From NCBI RefSeq assembly GCF_018310535.1, contig NZ_CP074102.1:6200001-6264000 (forward strand): a stretch of 64,000 nt of DNA, in the 5' to 3' direction. The position numbers and the translations under genes were made by a program. Under the pieces are notes generated by a model, which saw only the letters and a program-made list of their open reading frames with translations, was not told where the DNA came from and did not search any database. Shown in pieces: positions 23,429 through 32,187 of the stretch. Source of the stretch: Streptomyces mirabilis (lineage in GTDB: Bacteria > Actinomycetota > Actinomycetes > Streptomycetales > Streptomycetaceae). Each line of letters starts with the position of its first letter. The first letter of the stretch is position 1.

Positions 23429-24678
23429 TGCCACGACTCCCTTCCGAACACCGCCTGTTGGCCGCCCGTCGAGCCGATCTCGACGGGCCTTCCGTCCGGG
23501 CCGGTGGCGGTACCGGTCTCCGGGTCGTACGGCGTGACCTGCGCCGCCTGGTTCGCGTCGTTGGAGGTTGCCGACGCGCCGGGGGCGTTCTGCGCGCCCC
23601 GTACCGACGTCTTGCTTCCGCGCGGGGCCGTGCAGCGCGCGTCGGTGTTCGCCTCGCGCGGGCTGGTGTCCGAGGGATCGCGCCGTGCTGTCCCGTACCC
23701 CTGGGTGCACGGCGGCGGGTCGTCGGCGTTCACCACCAGGCCGAAGTGGGTGGTGCCGTCGCCCGGGACGACCGTGTAGCTGCCCGCGACCAGCGCCGGG
23801 AAGGTGACCAGGGACTGCTCCACGCCGGGCAGGCGGGCCAGCGTGACCTGACCGCCGCTGATCAGATTCGCCAGCAGGACCGACAGCTGTGGCCCGGTGG
23901 ACTTGAGCAGCGAGTTCACCTGCTGCGCGGCCGGCGTCGCGTTGCCGATCAGTTTGCGCAGGTCCCCGTCGCTCGACTTCAGCTGTGCCGTGAGAGCCGC
24001 CAGGTCGTGCGCGAACGACTTGATGGACGAGCCCTGGTCGGACTGCGTCTTGAGGACCTTTCGCGAGTCCTCGATCAGCGAGATCGTCTGGGGGAGTGAC
24101 TCGGAGGCCGACTCCACGAGCGCGTTGCCCGAGTCCACCAGTCGGCTCAGATTCGGGCCGGTGCCCGAGAAGGCCTTGCCCAACTCGTCGACGGTGACTC
24201 GTAGATCGCCCTTGCCGACCGAGTTGACCAGCCGGTCCAGGCTGAGGACCAGGTCCGTCGTGGGCAGCGGCACGCGGGTGCTGCCGCGGGGGATGGCACT
24301 GCCGTCGAGGAGATATGGGCCATGCGAAGTACGCGGCTGTAGATCTACGTATTGCTCGCCCACCGCCGAGCGGTTCGCCACCACGGCCAGGGTGTCCGCC
24401 GGGATGCGTGGCGCGCCGTCCTTGATGTCCAGGGAGACCGAGATGCCGTCGGAGCCGGTCAGCCGCAGTGCGCCGACGCGGCCCACCGGCACCCCGCGGT
24501 AGGTGACCTCGGCGCCTTGGAAGATGCCTCCGGAGTCGGCGAAGTCCGCCTGCACGGTGTAGCCGCGGCCCAGGACGTCGTCCACCAGGCCGGTGTATTC
24601 GGCGCCGACGTAGGACACCCCGACGGCGGTGACGGTGGCGAAGGCCAGGAGTTGGGCCTTGACCGTACGGCTGATCAC
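23401..24678 (-). CDS. mceF: Mce-family protein F
   Basis: A 425-residue Mce protein. An N-terminal signal/anchor (VKAQLLAFATVTAVGVSYVG) precedes one MCE/MlaD domain (~35-115, YTVQADFADSGGIFQGAEVTYRGVPVGRVGALRL), then a long helical region predicted to build the periplasm-spanning tube, and a Pro/Ser/Thr-rich tail from ~330. The GTG at 24678 overlaps the mceE stop as GTGA. As the sixth MCE subunit it should join MceA-E in a hetero-hexameric tunnel that carries lipid to the YrbE permease. The substrate is not determined by sequence. Confidence 0.92.
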   Translation of the reverse strand: MISRTVKAQLLAFATVTAVGVSYVGAEYTGLVDDVLGRGYTVQADFADSGGIFQGAEVTYRGVPVGRVGALRLTGSDGISVSLDIKDGAPRIPADTLAVVANRSAVGEQYVDLQPRTSHGPYLLDGSAIPRGSTRVPLPTTDLVLSLDRLVNSVGKGDLRVTVDELGKAFSGTGPNLSRLVDSGNALVESASESLPQTISLIEDSRKVLKTQSDQGSSIKSFAHDLAALTAQLKSSDGDLRKLIGNATPAAQQVNSLLKSTGPQLSVLLANLISGGQVTLARLPGVEQSLVTFPALVAGSYTVVPGDGTTHFGLVVNADDPPPCTQGYGTARRDPSDTSPREANTDARCTAPRGSKTSVRGAQNAPGASATSNDANQAAQVTPYDPETGTATGPDGRPVEIGSTGGQQAVFGRESWQWLLVGPMA

Positions 24679-25955
24679 GGCTGAACCCCCTTCAACATCA
24701 GCTCCGCGAGAGCGAGGTCTATCCCCTTGGGTAGCTCCGCGTCGGTTGTGTAGCTGCTGGTGCACACCGGCGGGCACAACGGACCGCCGCCGCCCGACGG
24801 GGCCGACGGCACCGACGGCACCGAGGGGGACGACGGCAGGCTCGGTGTGCTCGGCAGCGCGGTGGGTGTCGGAACGCTCGGCAGGTCAGGGAGATGCGGT
24901 ACGTCGGGAGTGCCGGGCTTCTGGGAATCGCCTCTGCCCCGGCCGGAGTTGCCGTCCGTCACGTTCCCGTACAGGTCCGACAGATCGAGGTCGGCGGTGA
25001 TGTCGAGGTTGACGTAGTCACCCTTGACGGCGTCCACCACGTTGCGTGGGAACGGGTAAGTGGTCAGCAACTCCAGAGAGTTGGGCAGATCGTCGCCTGC
25101 CTTGTTCAGCTGCCGCAGGATCGGCCGCAGCTGCTTGAGGTTCGCGACCGTGTCGTCGTGCGACGCCGTGACCACCTTGGCTCCTGTCTTGCCGAGCTTC
25201 GAAAGGGCGGTGAGCATCCTCGTCAGATCGCGCCGCTGGTCGGCCAGGACCTTCAGAGCGGGTGGCATCGCGTCGACGGTCTGGGCGATCGTCTTCTTCT
25301 CCTTGCCGAGCCGCCCCGCGAGCCGGTCGACGGCCTTGAGGGCGCGGACGATGTCCTTGCGCTGGTCGTCCAGACCGCCGATGAAGGTGTTCAGCTCCTT
25401 GAGCAGCGATCTGACCCGGTTCTCCCGGCCGTTCAGGGCCTTGTTCAGCTCCACGGTGATCGTCTTGAGCTGGGCCACTCCGCCGCCGTTGAGCAGCGCG
25501 GACAGTGCGGACAGCACCTCCTCGATCTCCGGATTGCGGCCGCTGCGGGACAGCGGAATGCGGTCGCCGTCGCCGAGCCGCCCCACGGGCGCCGTGCCGG
25601 ACGGGGCGGAGAGCGCGACGTACTTCTCGCCGAGCATGCTGGTCTGCCGCAGCTCCGCGACCGCGTTGGCGGGCAGCTTCACCGAGTCGGCGACCCGCAG
25701 CCGTACGCGCGCGTGCCAGCCGTCCAGCTGCACCTTCTCGACCGCGCCCACGGTGACGTTGTTGACCTTCACCGCCGACTGGGGCACCAGGTCGAGGACG
25801 TCGCGGAACTCGACGGTGACGTGGTACGCGTGACCGTCGGCGGCGGCTCCGCCGGGCAGCTGGACGTCGTACCAGCCGTTGAACTCGCACCCGGAGAGCA
25901 GCAGCGAGCCGACCGCGGCCCACGCGACCGCCCCGACCTTGCGCAGTGCGCTCAT
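24675..25955 (-). CDS. mceE: Mce-family lipoprotein E
   Basis: A 426-residue Mce protein with a lipoprotein signal (AVGSLLLSGC, lipidated Cys near 22), matching the usual lipoprotein status of MceE in actinobacteria. The MCE domain (~40-120, YHVTVEFRDVLDLVPQSAVKVNN, with GEKYVALSAP) is followed by helices to ~330 and then a Pro/Ser tail of DVPHLPDLPSVPTPTALP type. A short Cys-containing end (GGGPLCPPVCTSSY) closes it. PTPTALP recurs as the exact end of the sigma factor tail at 33309. The ATG overlaps the mceD stop (ATGA). Confidence 0.93.
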   Translation of the reverse strand: MSALRKVGAVAWAAVGSLLLSGCEFNGWYDVQLPGGAAADGHAYHVTVEFRDVLDLVPQSAVKVNNVTVGAVEKVQLDGWHARVRLRVADSVKLPANAVAELRQTSMLGEKYVALSAPSGTAPVGRLGDGDRIPLSRSGRNPEIEEVLSALSALLNGGGVAQLKTITVELNKALNGRENRVRSLLKELNTFIGGLDDQRKDIVRALKAVDRLAGRLGKEKKTIAQTVDAMPPALKVLADQRRDLTRMLTALSKLGKTGAKVVTASHDDTVANLKQLRPILRQLNKAGDDLPNSLELLTTYPFPRNVVDAVKGDYVNLDITADLDLSDLYGNVTDGNSGRGRGDSQKPGTPDVPHLPDLPSVPTPTALPSTPSLPSSPSVPSVPSAPSGGGGPLCPPVCTSSYTTDAELPKGIDLALAELMLKGVQP

Positions 25956-27076
25956 GCGCTCGCCCCCAGAATTCCGCCGAGCGTCCGGTCGACCGTTCCC
26001 GTCACCGCGGAGCCCTGAGACACCTTCGGCAGGGAGTCGAAGAGATCCTTCAGCTCCTTGCAGTCGGGGTTCTTGCCGCCTTCGTCGCCGGTCGTCTTCA
26101 GCACGGAGCACAGCAGCGAGGCCGGATCCTGAGCCTGCTGGGCGTTGTTGCGGGTGTCGAGGGTGCCCGAGGACGGGTTGTAGGCGTTGTTCAGGTTCGA
26201 CAGACCCGTGGGGGCGACCTCCAGCAGCTCGGCCAAAGCGGCCCGTTGGGTGACGAGCACCTTGGTCACCTTGCTGAGGCCCTTCACGTTCGAAGTCAGC
26301 GACTTCTTGTTGTTCTTCACGAAGGCGGACACGTCGCCGAGCGCCGGTCCCAGGTTCCGCAGCGCGTCCGCGAGGTCCTTGCGCTCGCCCGAAAGCTGCT
26401 CGGCGACCTCGGCGAGGCTGGTGTTGAAGGACCGCACGCTCTTGTCGTCGGCGGCCAGCGCAGCCGTGAACACCTGCAGGTTCCGTACCGTGCCGAACAG
26501 GTCCCTGCGGCCGTCGGACAGCGTGGTGACGGCCTGCGAGAGGTCCTCGACCGTCTGGTTGAGGTTCGCGCCCTGGCCGTCGAGGTTGTCCGCGCTCACC
26601 GCGAGCAGCCGTGACAGCGAGCCGTCCTTGTTGGCGCCGTTGGGGCCGAGCGCGTCGGCCGTCGTGTGCAGACTGTCGAAGACGCGGTCCAGTTCGACCG
26701 GTACGGCCGTCCGCGTCTCGGGGATGACGGCGCCGCTGCGCAGTACCGGGCCCTTTCGGTACACCGGCAGCAGTTGTACGTAACGGTCGCTGACCACCGA
26801 GGAGTTGATGATGGCGGCCTTGGCGTCCGCCGGCACCTTGCGGCCTTCGTCGTACTTCAGCTCCACCCGCACCCGGTCGCCCTCCGGCGTGATCTTCTCG
26901 ACCTCGCCGATCCGGACGCCGAGGACGCGGACGTCCGAGCCGGGATAGATGCCGACCGTGCGCGGGAAATACGCGGTCACGTACACGGACTCGGAGCGCG
27001 GCCACAGCACGTAGGTGAGCGCGGCGACGAGGGCGAGTGCGGTGACCACGGCCACGCGCCTCTTCAGGTTCTTCAC
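25952..27076 (-). CDS. mceD: Mce-family protein D
   Basis: A 374-residue Mce protein: an N-terminal anchor (VAVVTALALVAALTYVLWP), an MCE domain (~30-110, VYVTAYFPRTVGIYPGSDVRVLGVRIG), then long helices (~130-300) with alternating LSxxRxDL repeats, and a C-terminal region with two Cys (LLCSVLK, PDCKEL). Unlike MceE and MceF it has no Pro-rich tail. The GTG at 27076 overlaps the mceC stop as GTGA. Component of the MCE hexamer. Confidence 0.92.
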   Translation of the reverse strand: MKNLKRRVAVVTALALVAALTYVLWPRSESVYVTAYFPRTVGIYPGSDVRVLGVRIGEVEKITPEGDRVRVELKYDEGRKVPADAKAAIINSSVVSDRYVQLLPVYRKGPVLRSGAVIPETRTAVPVELDRVFDSLHTTADALGPNGANKDGSLSRLLAVSADNLDGQGANLNQTVEDLSQAVTTLSDGRRDLFGTVRNLQVFTAALAADDKSVRSFNTSLAEVAEQLSGERKDLADALRNLGPALGDVSAFVKNNKKSLTSNVKGLSKVTKVLVTQRAALAELLEVAPTGLSNLNNAYNPSSGTLDTRNNAQQAQDPASLLCSVLKTTGDEGGKNPDCKELKDLFDSLPKVSQGSAVTGTVDRTLGGILGASA

Positions 27077-28338
27077 TGCGTGCCTCCCGTGCGCGGCACC
27101 ACCGGAGCGGCGACCAGGTTCTGGACGTAGCTGTCGAACCAGCGGCCGTTGCCGAGGGTGTTGCTGAAGACCCGGACGTACGGCGCGAGCAGCTTGACGC
27201 TCCGGTCGAGGCTCGACTGATTTCGTTCGAGCATCTGCACCACGCGATTCAGGCCCTTGAGCGCGGGCCCGATCTCCTTGTCGTTGTCCTCGACCAGGCC
27301 GGAGAGCTCGATGCCCAGCGCTGCGGAGCTCTTCAGCAGCCTGTGGATCGCCTTGCGCCGCTTGCTGATCTCCTTGAACAGCTGGTCGCCGTCCTTGACC
27401 AGCGCGGTGAAGTCCTCGGAGTGCTCGGCCAGCACGCCCGTGACGCCGTTCGCGTGGTCGAGGAGTTCGCCCAGCGCCTTGTCGCGCGAGGCGACCGTCC
27501 GGGAGATCTTCGACAGGCCCTTGATGGACGCCCGCACCTCGGCGGGCGAGTCCTGGAACGTGGTGGAGATGGTGTCCAGGGCCTTCGCCAACTGGTCGGT
27601 GTCGACCTTCTCCGTCGTCGTAGTGAGATCGCTGAACGCCTGCACGACGTCGTACGCCGGAACCGTCCTCTTCAGCGGTATCTCGCTGCCGGGCTTCAGC
27701 TGTCCCGGTCCCTTGGGGCGCAGCGCGAGGTACTTCGCGCCGAGGATCGTCTTGACCCGGATCGAGGCGCCGGTCTCGGTGCCGAATCCAGGATCGCCCT
27801 TGATCTTGAAGGTGACCTTGACGTGGTCACCGTCCAGATCGACGTCCTCGACCTTGCCGACCTTGACGCCGGCGATCCGCACCTCGTCGCCGGGCTTGAG
27901 GCCGCCCGCCTCCGAGAAGGCCGCGCTGTATGTCTCGCCTCCGCCGATCAGCGGCAGGCTGTCGGCGTTGAACGCGGCCACGGTCAGCAGCGCGAGGAAG
28001 GTGAGACCGACGGCTCCGATCACCACGGGGTTGCGCTCGCGGAACGGGGTCAGCCGCGGGCGGCGTATCCGGACGCTAGGCAGCTTGGGCGGGTCGATGC
28101 GGACTTTGACCAGGGGTTCCGGGCGGCGGGGACGGGGTGCCCGGCGCGGAAGCAGCCGTATCTTCGGGAGCTTGGGCGGGTCGATGCGGACTTTGACCAG
28201 GGGTTCCGGGCGGCGGGGGCGCGGTGCCCGGCGCGGAAGCAGCCGTATCTTCGGGAGCTTGGGCGGGTCGATGCGGACCTTGACCAGCGGCTCCGGGCGG
28301 CGCTTACGGGTCCTGCGCGGAAGGAAGTGCTTTGTCAT
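27073..28338 (-). CDS. mceC: Mce-family protein C with basic cytoplasmic repeat domain
   Basis: A 421-residue Mce protein whose N-terminus is unusual. Residues ~12-97, before the membrane helix (NPVVIGAVGLTFLALLTVAAF), are 29-residue repeats of RPEPLVKVRIDPPKLPKIR followed by LLPRRAPRPR: two full copies and a partial third, extremely basic and Pro-rich. The 87-bp DNA units are 85/87 identical. Other Mce proteins have only a few residues before the helix. The rest is standard: MCE domain (ETYSAAFSEAGGLKPGDEVRIAG), helical tube region, C-terminal WFDSYVQNLV. Its stop overlaps mceD and its ATG overlaps mceB (ATGA). The repeats may bind anionic lipid, nucleic acid or the acidic tail of the Mce-associated protein; this is inference. 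Confidence 0.92.
   Translation of the reverse strand: MTKHFLPRRTRKRRPEPLVKVRIDPPKLPKIRLLPRRAPRPRRPEPLVKVRIDPPKLPKIRLLPRRAPRPRRPEPLVKVRIDPPKLPSVRIRRPRLTPFRERNPVVIGAVGLTFLALLTVAAFNADSLPLIGGGETYSAAFSEAGGLKPGDEVRIAGVKVGKVEDVDLDGDHVKVTFKIKGDPGFGTETGASIRVKTILGAKYLALRPKGPGQLKPGSEIPLKRTVPAYDVVQAFSDLTTTTEKVDTDQLAKALDTISTTFQDSPAEVRASIKGLSKISRTVASRDKALGELLDHANGVTGVLAEHSEDFTALVKDGDQLFKEISKRRKAIHRLLKSSAALGIELSGLVEDNDKEIGPALKGLNRVVQMLERNQSSLDRSVKLLAPYVRVFSNTLGNGRWFDSYVQNLVAAPVVPRTGGTQ
28084..28310. repeat. 87-bp in-frame tandem repeats in mceC
   Basis: Units start at 28084, 28171 and 28258 (period exactly 87 bp = 29 codons); the third is partial and ends near 28310. Units one and two differ at two positions, so the expansion is recent or kept uniform by recombination. 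Confidence 0.95.
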
Positions 28339-29372
28339 GCGCCGCACCTCGCGCTCGCCACGTGCAGCTCGGGAGTGAGCACCTGCTTCGTCTTCGGCAG
28401 CACGATCCGGCCGTCGAAGTCGCAGAGGTAGAAGTTGAACCAAGAGCCGTAGGACGCCGTCCCCGTCAGCTCGTTGAGCTTGTTCGGCAGCCGCTTCAGC
28501 ACGCCCTCCACGGTGTTCTCGTTCTTGTTCAGCGTTCCGGTGAGATCGGTCAGCTCGGCGATGTCGTCCTTCAGGGGCGGACGCGCGTCCTTGAGCAGCC
28601 CCGAGGTGGCGTCCGTGAGGTCGCCGATGCCCACCAGCGACTGTCCGATGGGCTTGCGGTCGGCGGACAGTCCCGAAATCACTCGCCGCAGCTGCTTGAG
28701 CAGCCCGGAGAAGCGGGCGCCGCGTTTGTCCAGCGTCTCCAGCACGGTGTTGAGGTTGTCGATCACCGCCCCGATCAGCTTGTCGCGGCCGGCCAGGGTC
28801 GTGGTGAGCGAAGCCGTATGCACCAGCAGGCTGTTGACGGTGCCGCCCTCGCCCTGGAGTGTCCGGATGATCTCGGTGGCGAGCTGGTTGACGTCCTGCG
28901 GGCTGAGCGCGGCGAACAGTGGCTTGAAGCCGTTCAGCAGCGCGTTGAGGTCCAGCGCGGGCTGCGTGCGCGACAGCGGGATCGTGGCGCCGGGCTTCAG
29001 CCGGGTGCCGTCTCCCGCGCCCTCGGTCAGGGCGACGTAACGCTGTCCGACCAGGTTCCGGTAGCGGACGACCGCGCCGGTGCTGTTCAGCAGCGGACGG
29101 TCCGCGCCGACGCTGAAGGTGACCTGCGCCAGCGTCCGGTCCTTGATGCTGATGTCCTCGACCTCGCCGACCCGTACCCCGGCCACCCGGATGTCGTCGC
29201 CCTTCTCCAGGCCCGTCACGTCGCTGAACACCGCGTGATACGTGTGCTCGGGGGTGAGGGAGATGTTGACGATGGTGGCGGCGAGCAGAGCCGTCGCCAG
29301 GATCGTCACCAGGGCGAAGAGACTGAACTTGATCAGCGGGGCAGCGGCCCGCCGGGCTCCTGACGTCCTCAT
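28335..29372 (-). CDS. mceB: Mce-family protein B
   Basis: A 345-residue Mce protein with an N-terminal membrane anchor (LIKFSLFALVTILATALLAATIV), MCE domain (~40-120, YHAVFSDVTGLEKGDDIRVAGVRVG, with GQRYVALTEG), helical region and a C-terminal YGSWFNFYLCDFDGRI motif. That last motif is characteristic of actinobacterial MceB, with one Cys. The ATG overlaps the mceA stop (ATGA at 29372-29369) and its stop overlaps mceC. Part of the MCE hexamer. Confidence 0.93.
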   Translation of the reverse strand: MRTSGARRAAAPLIKFSLFALVTILATALLAATIVNISLTPEHTYHAVFSDVTGLEKGDDIRVAGVRVGEVEDISIKDRTLAQVTFSVGADRPLLNSTGAVVRYRNLVGQRYVALTEGAGDGTRLKPGATIPLSRTQPALDLNALLNGFKPLFAALSPQDVNQLATEIIRTLQGEGGTVNSLLVHTASLTTTLAGRDKLIGAVIDNLNTVLETLDKRGARFSGLLKQLRRVISGLSADRKPIGQSLVGIGDLTDATSGLLKDARPPLKDDIAELTDLTGTLNKNENTVEGVLKRLPNKLNELTGTASYGSWFNFYLCDFDGRIVLPKTKQVLTPELHVASARCGA

Positions 29373-30613
29373 GCGACGCTCACCGCCGTCCCGCGCGCCA
29401 TCGGTCCGAACAGCAGGGTCGCGACCGGCGGCACCTCGTCAGCGGGCACGCCCATGACGGGCGCCACGAGCGAGCCGACGGAGCGCTGCTCGGCCCGGGT
29501 GGCGGAGACGCCGACCGGACTGGACGAACTGCCCTTCGCCGAACCGTCGTTGAGGTGAATCCCGGGCGCGGGTACCGGCGGATGGGGCAGGTCGCGGCAG
29601 TCGGGCCCCGACCGGTCGTCGTAGCGGGGGTACTCGCCGGGTTCGTACGCCCCTTGCTGACGGACGACTTCGAGCGTGATGTGCATCTTGCCGCCGCGGA
29701 ACGCCTGCTCGGATGCCTGTTCCTCGCGTACCAGGCCGGCGAGGAGGCAGGGGTACTCGGGCGAGTAGCGGGCGAAGAGTTCGAGCGTGGGGCGGGAGAC
29801 CCGGCCCAGGGTGATCAGCCGGTCGCCGTTCGCGTCGAGGAAGTCGTTCGCGGTGGCCGCGGCGGTGGCCGTCGTGGTGAGCGCGGACGCGAGCCGGTCC
29901 CGCTGCTCGACCAGGGTGCGGCTGGTGGTGACGGTGTTGCGCAGGATCGCCATCAGATCGGGAGCCGCGTCGCCGTACACCTCGGCGACGTCGGCCAGCC
30001 GTGCGAAGTCCTCGGTGAGGGACGGCAGATGAGGATTGAGCCGGTGCAGATAGTCCTCCACGCGCGTGAGGTTGTCGCCGATCCGGTCGCCGCGCCCTTC
30101 GAGGGCGGTGGCGAACGCGGAGAGCGTGGCGTTGAGCTTGCCGGGCTGCACCGTCTGCAGCAGCGGCAGCAGGTCGTTCATCAGCTGCTGGAGCTCGATG
30201 CCGACGCGGGTGCGGTCCTGGGTGATGACGTCCCCCGCGCGGATGGGCCTGGCCGAGGAGCGCGCGGGAGCGACCAGGTCGACGTACTTCTCGCCGAACA
30301 GCGTCTTGGGCAGCAGACGCGCGTGCACGTCGGAGGGGATGTCCGCGACGTACTCCGGCTTGAGCGCGATGTCGAGCGTCGCCTTCGTCCCGTCGGCGTG
30401 CACCGCGCGCACCTCGCCGACCAGCAGTCCGCGCAGCTTGACGTCGGCGCGCGGATCGAGCTGGTTGCCGAGGCTGTCGGCCTCCAGCTCGATCCGTACG
30501 GCCGGGGTGAACACCTGCTGGTACACGGCGACGGACAGGGACAGCAGCAGCGCGAGCACGGCGAGGAACACGACGCCGTACAACCGCAGTCTCAGCACTC
30601 TCATTCGGCTCAC
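29369..30613 (-). CDS. mceA: Mce-family protein A
   Basis: A 414-residue Mce protein, first of the six. N-terminal anchor LYGVVFLAVLALLLSLSVAV, MCE domain (~38-118, FTPAVRIELEADSLGNQLDPRADVKLRG, GEKYVDLVAP), helical tube region to ~290, then a tail with PYLR-like CLLAGL and a final SVGSLVAPVMGVPADEVPPV. The GTG at 30613 overlaps the stop of the permease gene as GTGA and is preferred over the ATG nine bases on. MceA heads the complex that bridges the cell envelope to the YrbE permeases. Confidence 0.92.
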   Translation of the reverse strand: MSRMRVLRLRLYGVVFLAVLALLLSLSVAVYQQVFTPAVRIELEADSLGNQLDPRADVKLRGLLVGEVRAVHADGTKATLDIALKPEYVADIPSDVHARLLPKTLFGEKYVDLVAPARSSARPIRAGDVITQDRTRVGIELQQLMNDLLPLLQTVQPGKLNATLSAFATALEGRGDRIGDNLTRVEDYLHRLNPHLPSLTEDFARLADVAEVYGDAAPDLMAILRNTVTTSRTLVEQRDRLASALTTTATAAATANDFLDANGDRLITLGRVSRPTLELFARYSPEYPCLLAGLVREEQASEQAFRGGKMHITLEVVRQQGAYEPGEYPRYDDRSGPDCRDLPHPPVPAPGIHLNDGSAKGSSSSPVGVSATRAEQRSVGSLVAPVMGVPADEVPPVATLLFGPMARGTAVSVA

Positions 30614-31413
30614 CCCGCAATCCGTACGGTCGTGTTGGCGCCCCAGATCGCGAGCGACAGGAAGAAGTCCAGGACGTTGATCGCGACGATCGAGGTGCGC
30701 ACGGCGCGGCCCACGGCGACGCCGACGCCCGCCGGGCCGCCGCTCGCGTAGTAGCCGTAGAAGCAGTGCACGAGGATGATCAGGACGGCGAAGACGAGCA
30801 CCTTCCCGAAGGACCACAGCACGTCGACCGGCGGCAGGTACTGCTGGAAGTAGTGGTCGTAGGTGCCCGCCGACTGCCCGTAGTAGCCGGTGGTGATGGT
30901 GCGGGCGGCGAAGTACGAGGACAGCAGTCCGACCACGTACAGCGGGATCACCGCGACGAAGCCGGCGATCATCCGGGTGGTCACCAGGAACGGCAGCGAG
31001 GGGACGCCCATGACTTCGAGGGCGTCGGTCTCCTCGCTGATCCGCATCGCGCCCAGCTGCGCGGTGAACCCGGCACCAACGGTCGCGGAGAGCGCGAGAC
31101 CCGCCACCAGGGGAGCGATCTCACGCGTGTTGAAATACGCCGAGAGGAACGCCACGAAGTTGGAGGTGCCGAGCTGGTTGAGTGCGGCGTACCCCTGCAG
31201 GCCCACCTCCGTGCCGGTGAAGAACGACAGGAAGGCGATGACGCCGACCGTGCCGCCCACGACGGCGAGGGCGCCGCGCCCGAAGCTCACCTCGGCGAGC
31301 AGCCGCAGGATCTCCTTCTTGTAGCGGCGCAGGGTGCGGCCCGTCCACGCCAATGAGCGGCCGTAGAAGGACAGTTGGCTGCCCAGCTCCTCCAGACGAT
31401 TCAGCAGCGCCAT
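30610..31413 (-). CDS. yrbEB: YrbE/MlaE-family permease B of the Mce importer
   Basis: A 267-residue MlaE permease with about five or six membrane segments and the family motifs GALAVVGGTVGVIAFL, FNTREIAPLVAGLALSATVGAGFTAQLGAMRISEETDALEVMGV and GGPAGVGVAVGRAVRTS. The TAQLGAMR-EE-DAL loop contacts the ATPase. It pairs with the second YrbE encoded just upstream (3-bp gap) to form the transmembrane core that receives lipid from the MceA-F tunnel. Confidence 0.94.
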   Translation of the reverse strand: MALLNRLEELGSQLSFYGRSLAWTGRTLRRYKKEILRLLAEVSFGRGALAVVGGTVGVIAFLSFFTGTEVGLQGYAALNQLGTSNFVAFLSAYFNTREIAPLVAGLALSATVGAGFTAQLGAMRISEETDALEVMGVPSLPFLVTTRMIAGFVAVIPLYVVGLLSSYFAARTITTGYYGQSAGTYDHYFQQYLPPVDVLWSFGKVLVFAVLIILVHCFYGYYASGGPAGVGVAVGRAVRTSIVAINVLDFFLSLAIWGANTTVRIAG

Positions 31414-31416
31414 GAC

Positions 31417-32187
31417 TCAGCCCCTCTGCGGAACGACTTGGAAGTACACGGCGGTCATCACGAAGTTCGTCACGAACAGCAACATGAAGGTGATCACCAC
31501 CGACTGGTTCACCGCGTCGCCCACACCCTTCGGGCCGCCCTTCGCGGTGAGTCCCTTGTACGAGGCGACGATCGCGGCGATCGCGCCGAACACCAGCGCC
31601 TTGATCTCCGCCGCCCACAGGTCGGAGAGCTGGGCGAGCGTGGTGAAGGAGGCCAAATAGGCGCCCGGTGTGCCGTTCTGCAGGACGACGTTGAAGAAGT
31701 AGCCGCCCGCGACGCCCACCACCGACACCAGGCCGTTGAGCAACACCGCCACCACCATCGAGGCCAGGACCCGCGGGACGACCAGCCGGTGGATCGGGTC
31801 GATGCCCAGCACCTGCATCGCGTCGATCTCCTCGCGGATCTTCCGCGCCCCGAGGTCCGCGCAGATCGCCGTGCCGCCGGCGCCCGCGATCAGCAGGGCG
31901 GTGACGATCGGCGATGCCTCGCGCAGCACCGCAAGCACCGAGGCGGCCCCGGAGAACGACTGGGCGCCGAGCTGCCGGGTCAGGCTGCCGATCTGCAGCG
32001 CGATGACCGCACCGAAGGGGATGGACACGAGGGCCGTCGGCAGGATGGTGACGCTCGCGACGAACCAGGCCTGCTGGATGAACTCCCGTGCCTGGAACGG
32101 CCGTCGGGGCACGGTCCGGACGACGTCCAGCGCCATCGCGAAGAGGTTCCCCGAGTGCCTCAGCGCCCCGGTAGGTGACAGCCTCAT
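31417..32187 (-). CDS. yrbEA: YrbE/MlaE-family permease A of the Mce importer
   Basis: A 256-residue MlaE permease with motifs ALVSIPFGAVIALQIGSL, VLREASPIVTALLIAGAGGTAICADLGARKIREEIDAMQVLGID and KGGPKGVGDAVNQSVV. The ATG at 32187 overlaps the mceG stop (ATGA). Together with YrbEB it forms the permease heterodimer. Confidence 0.94.
   Translation of the reverse strand: MRLSPTGALRHSGNLFAMALDVVRTVPRRPFQAREFIQQAWFVASVTILPTALVSIPFGAVIALQIGSLTRQLGAQSFSGAASVLAVLREASPIVTALLIAGAGGTAICADLGARKIREEIDAMQVLGIDPIHRLVVPRVLASMVVAVLLNGLVSVVGVAGGYFFNVVLQNGTPGAYLASFTTLAQLSDLWAAEIKALVFGAIAAIVASYKGLTAKGGPKGVGDAVNQSVVITFMLLFVTNFVMTAVYFQVVPQRG

Noticed and set aside
28084..28310. CRISPR array
   Set aside because: The 87-bp units are contiguous, in frame and without spacers; they are coding repeats in mceC. 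No other place has spaced repeats.
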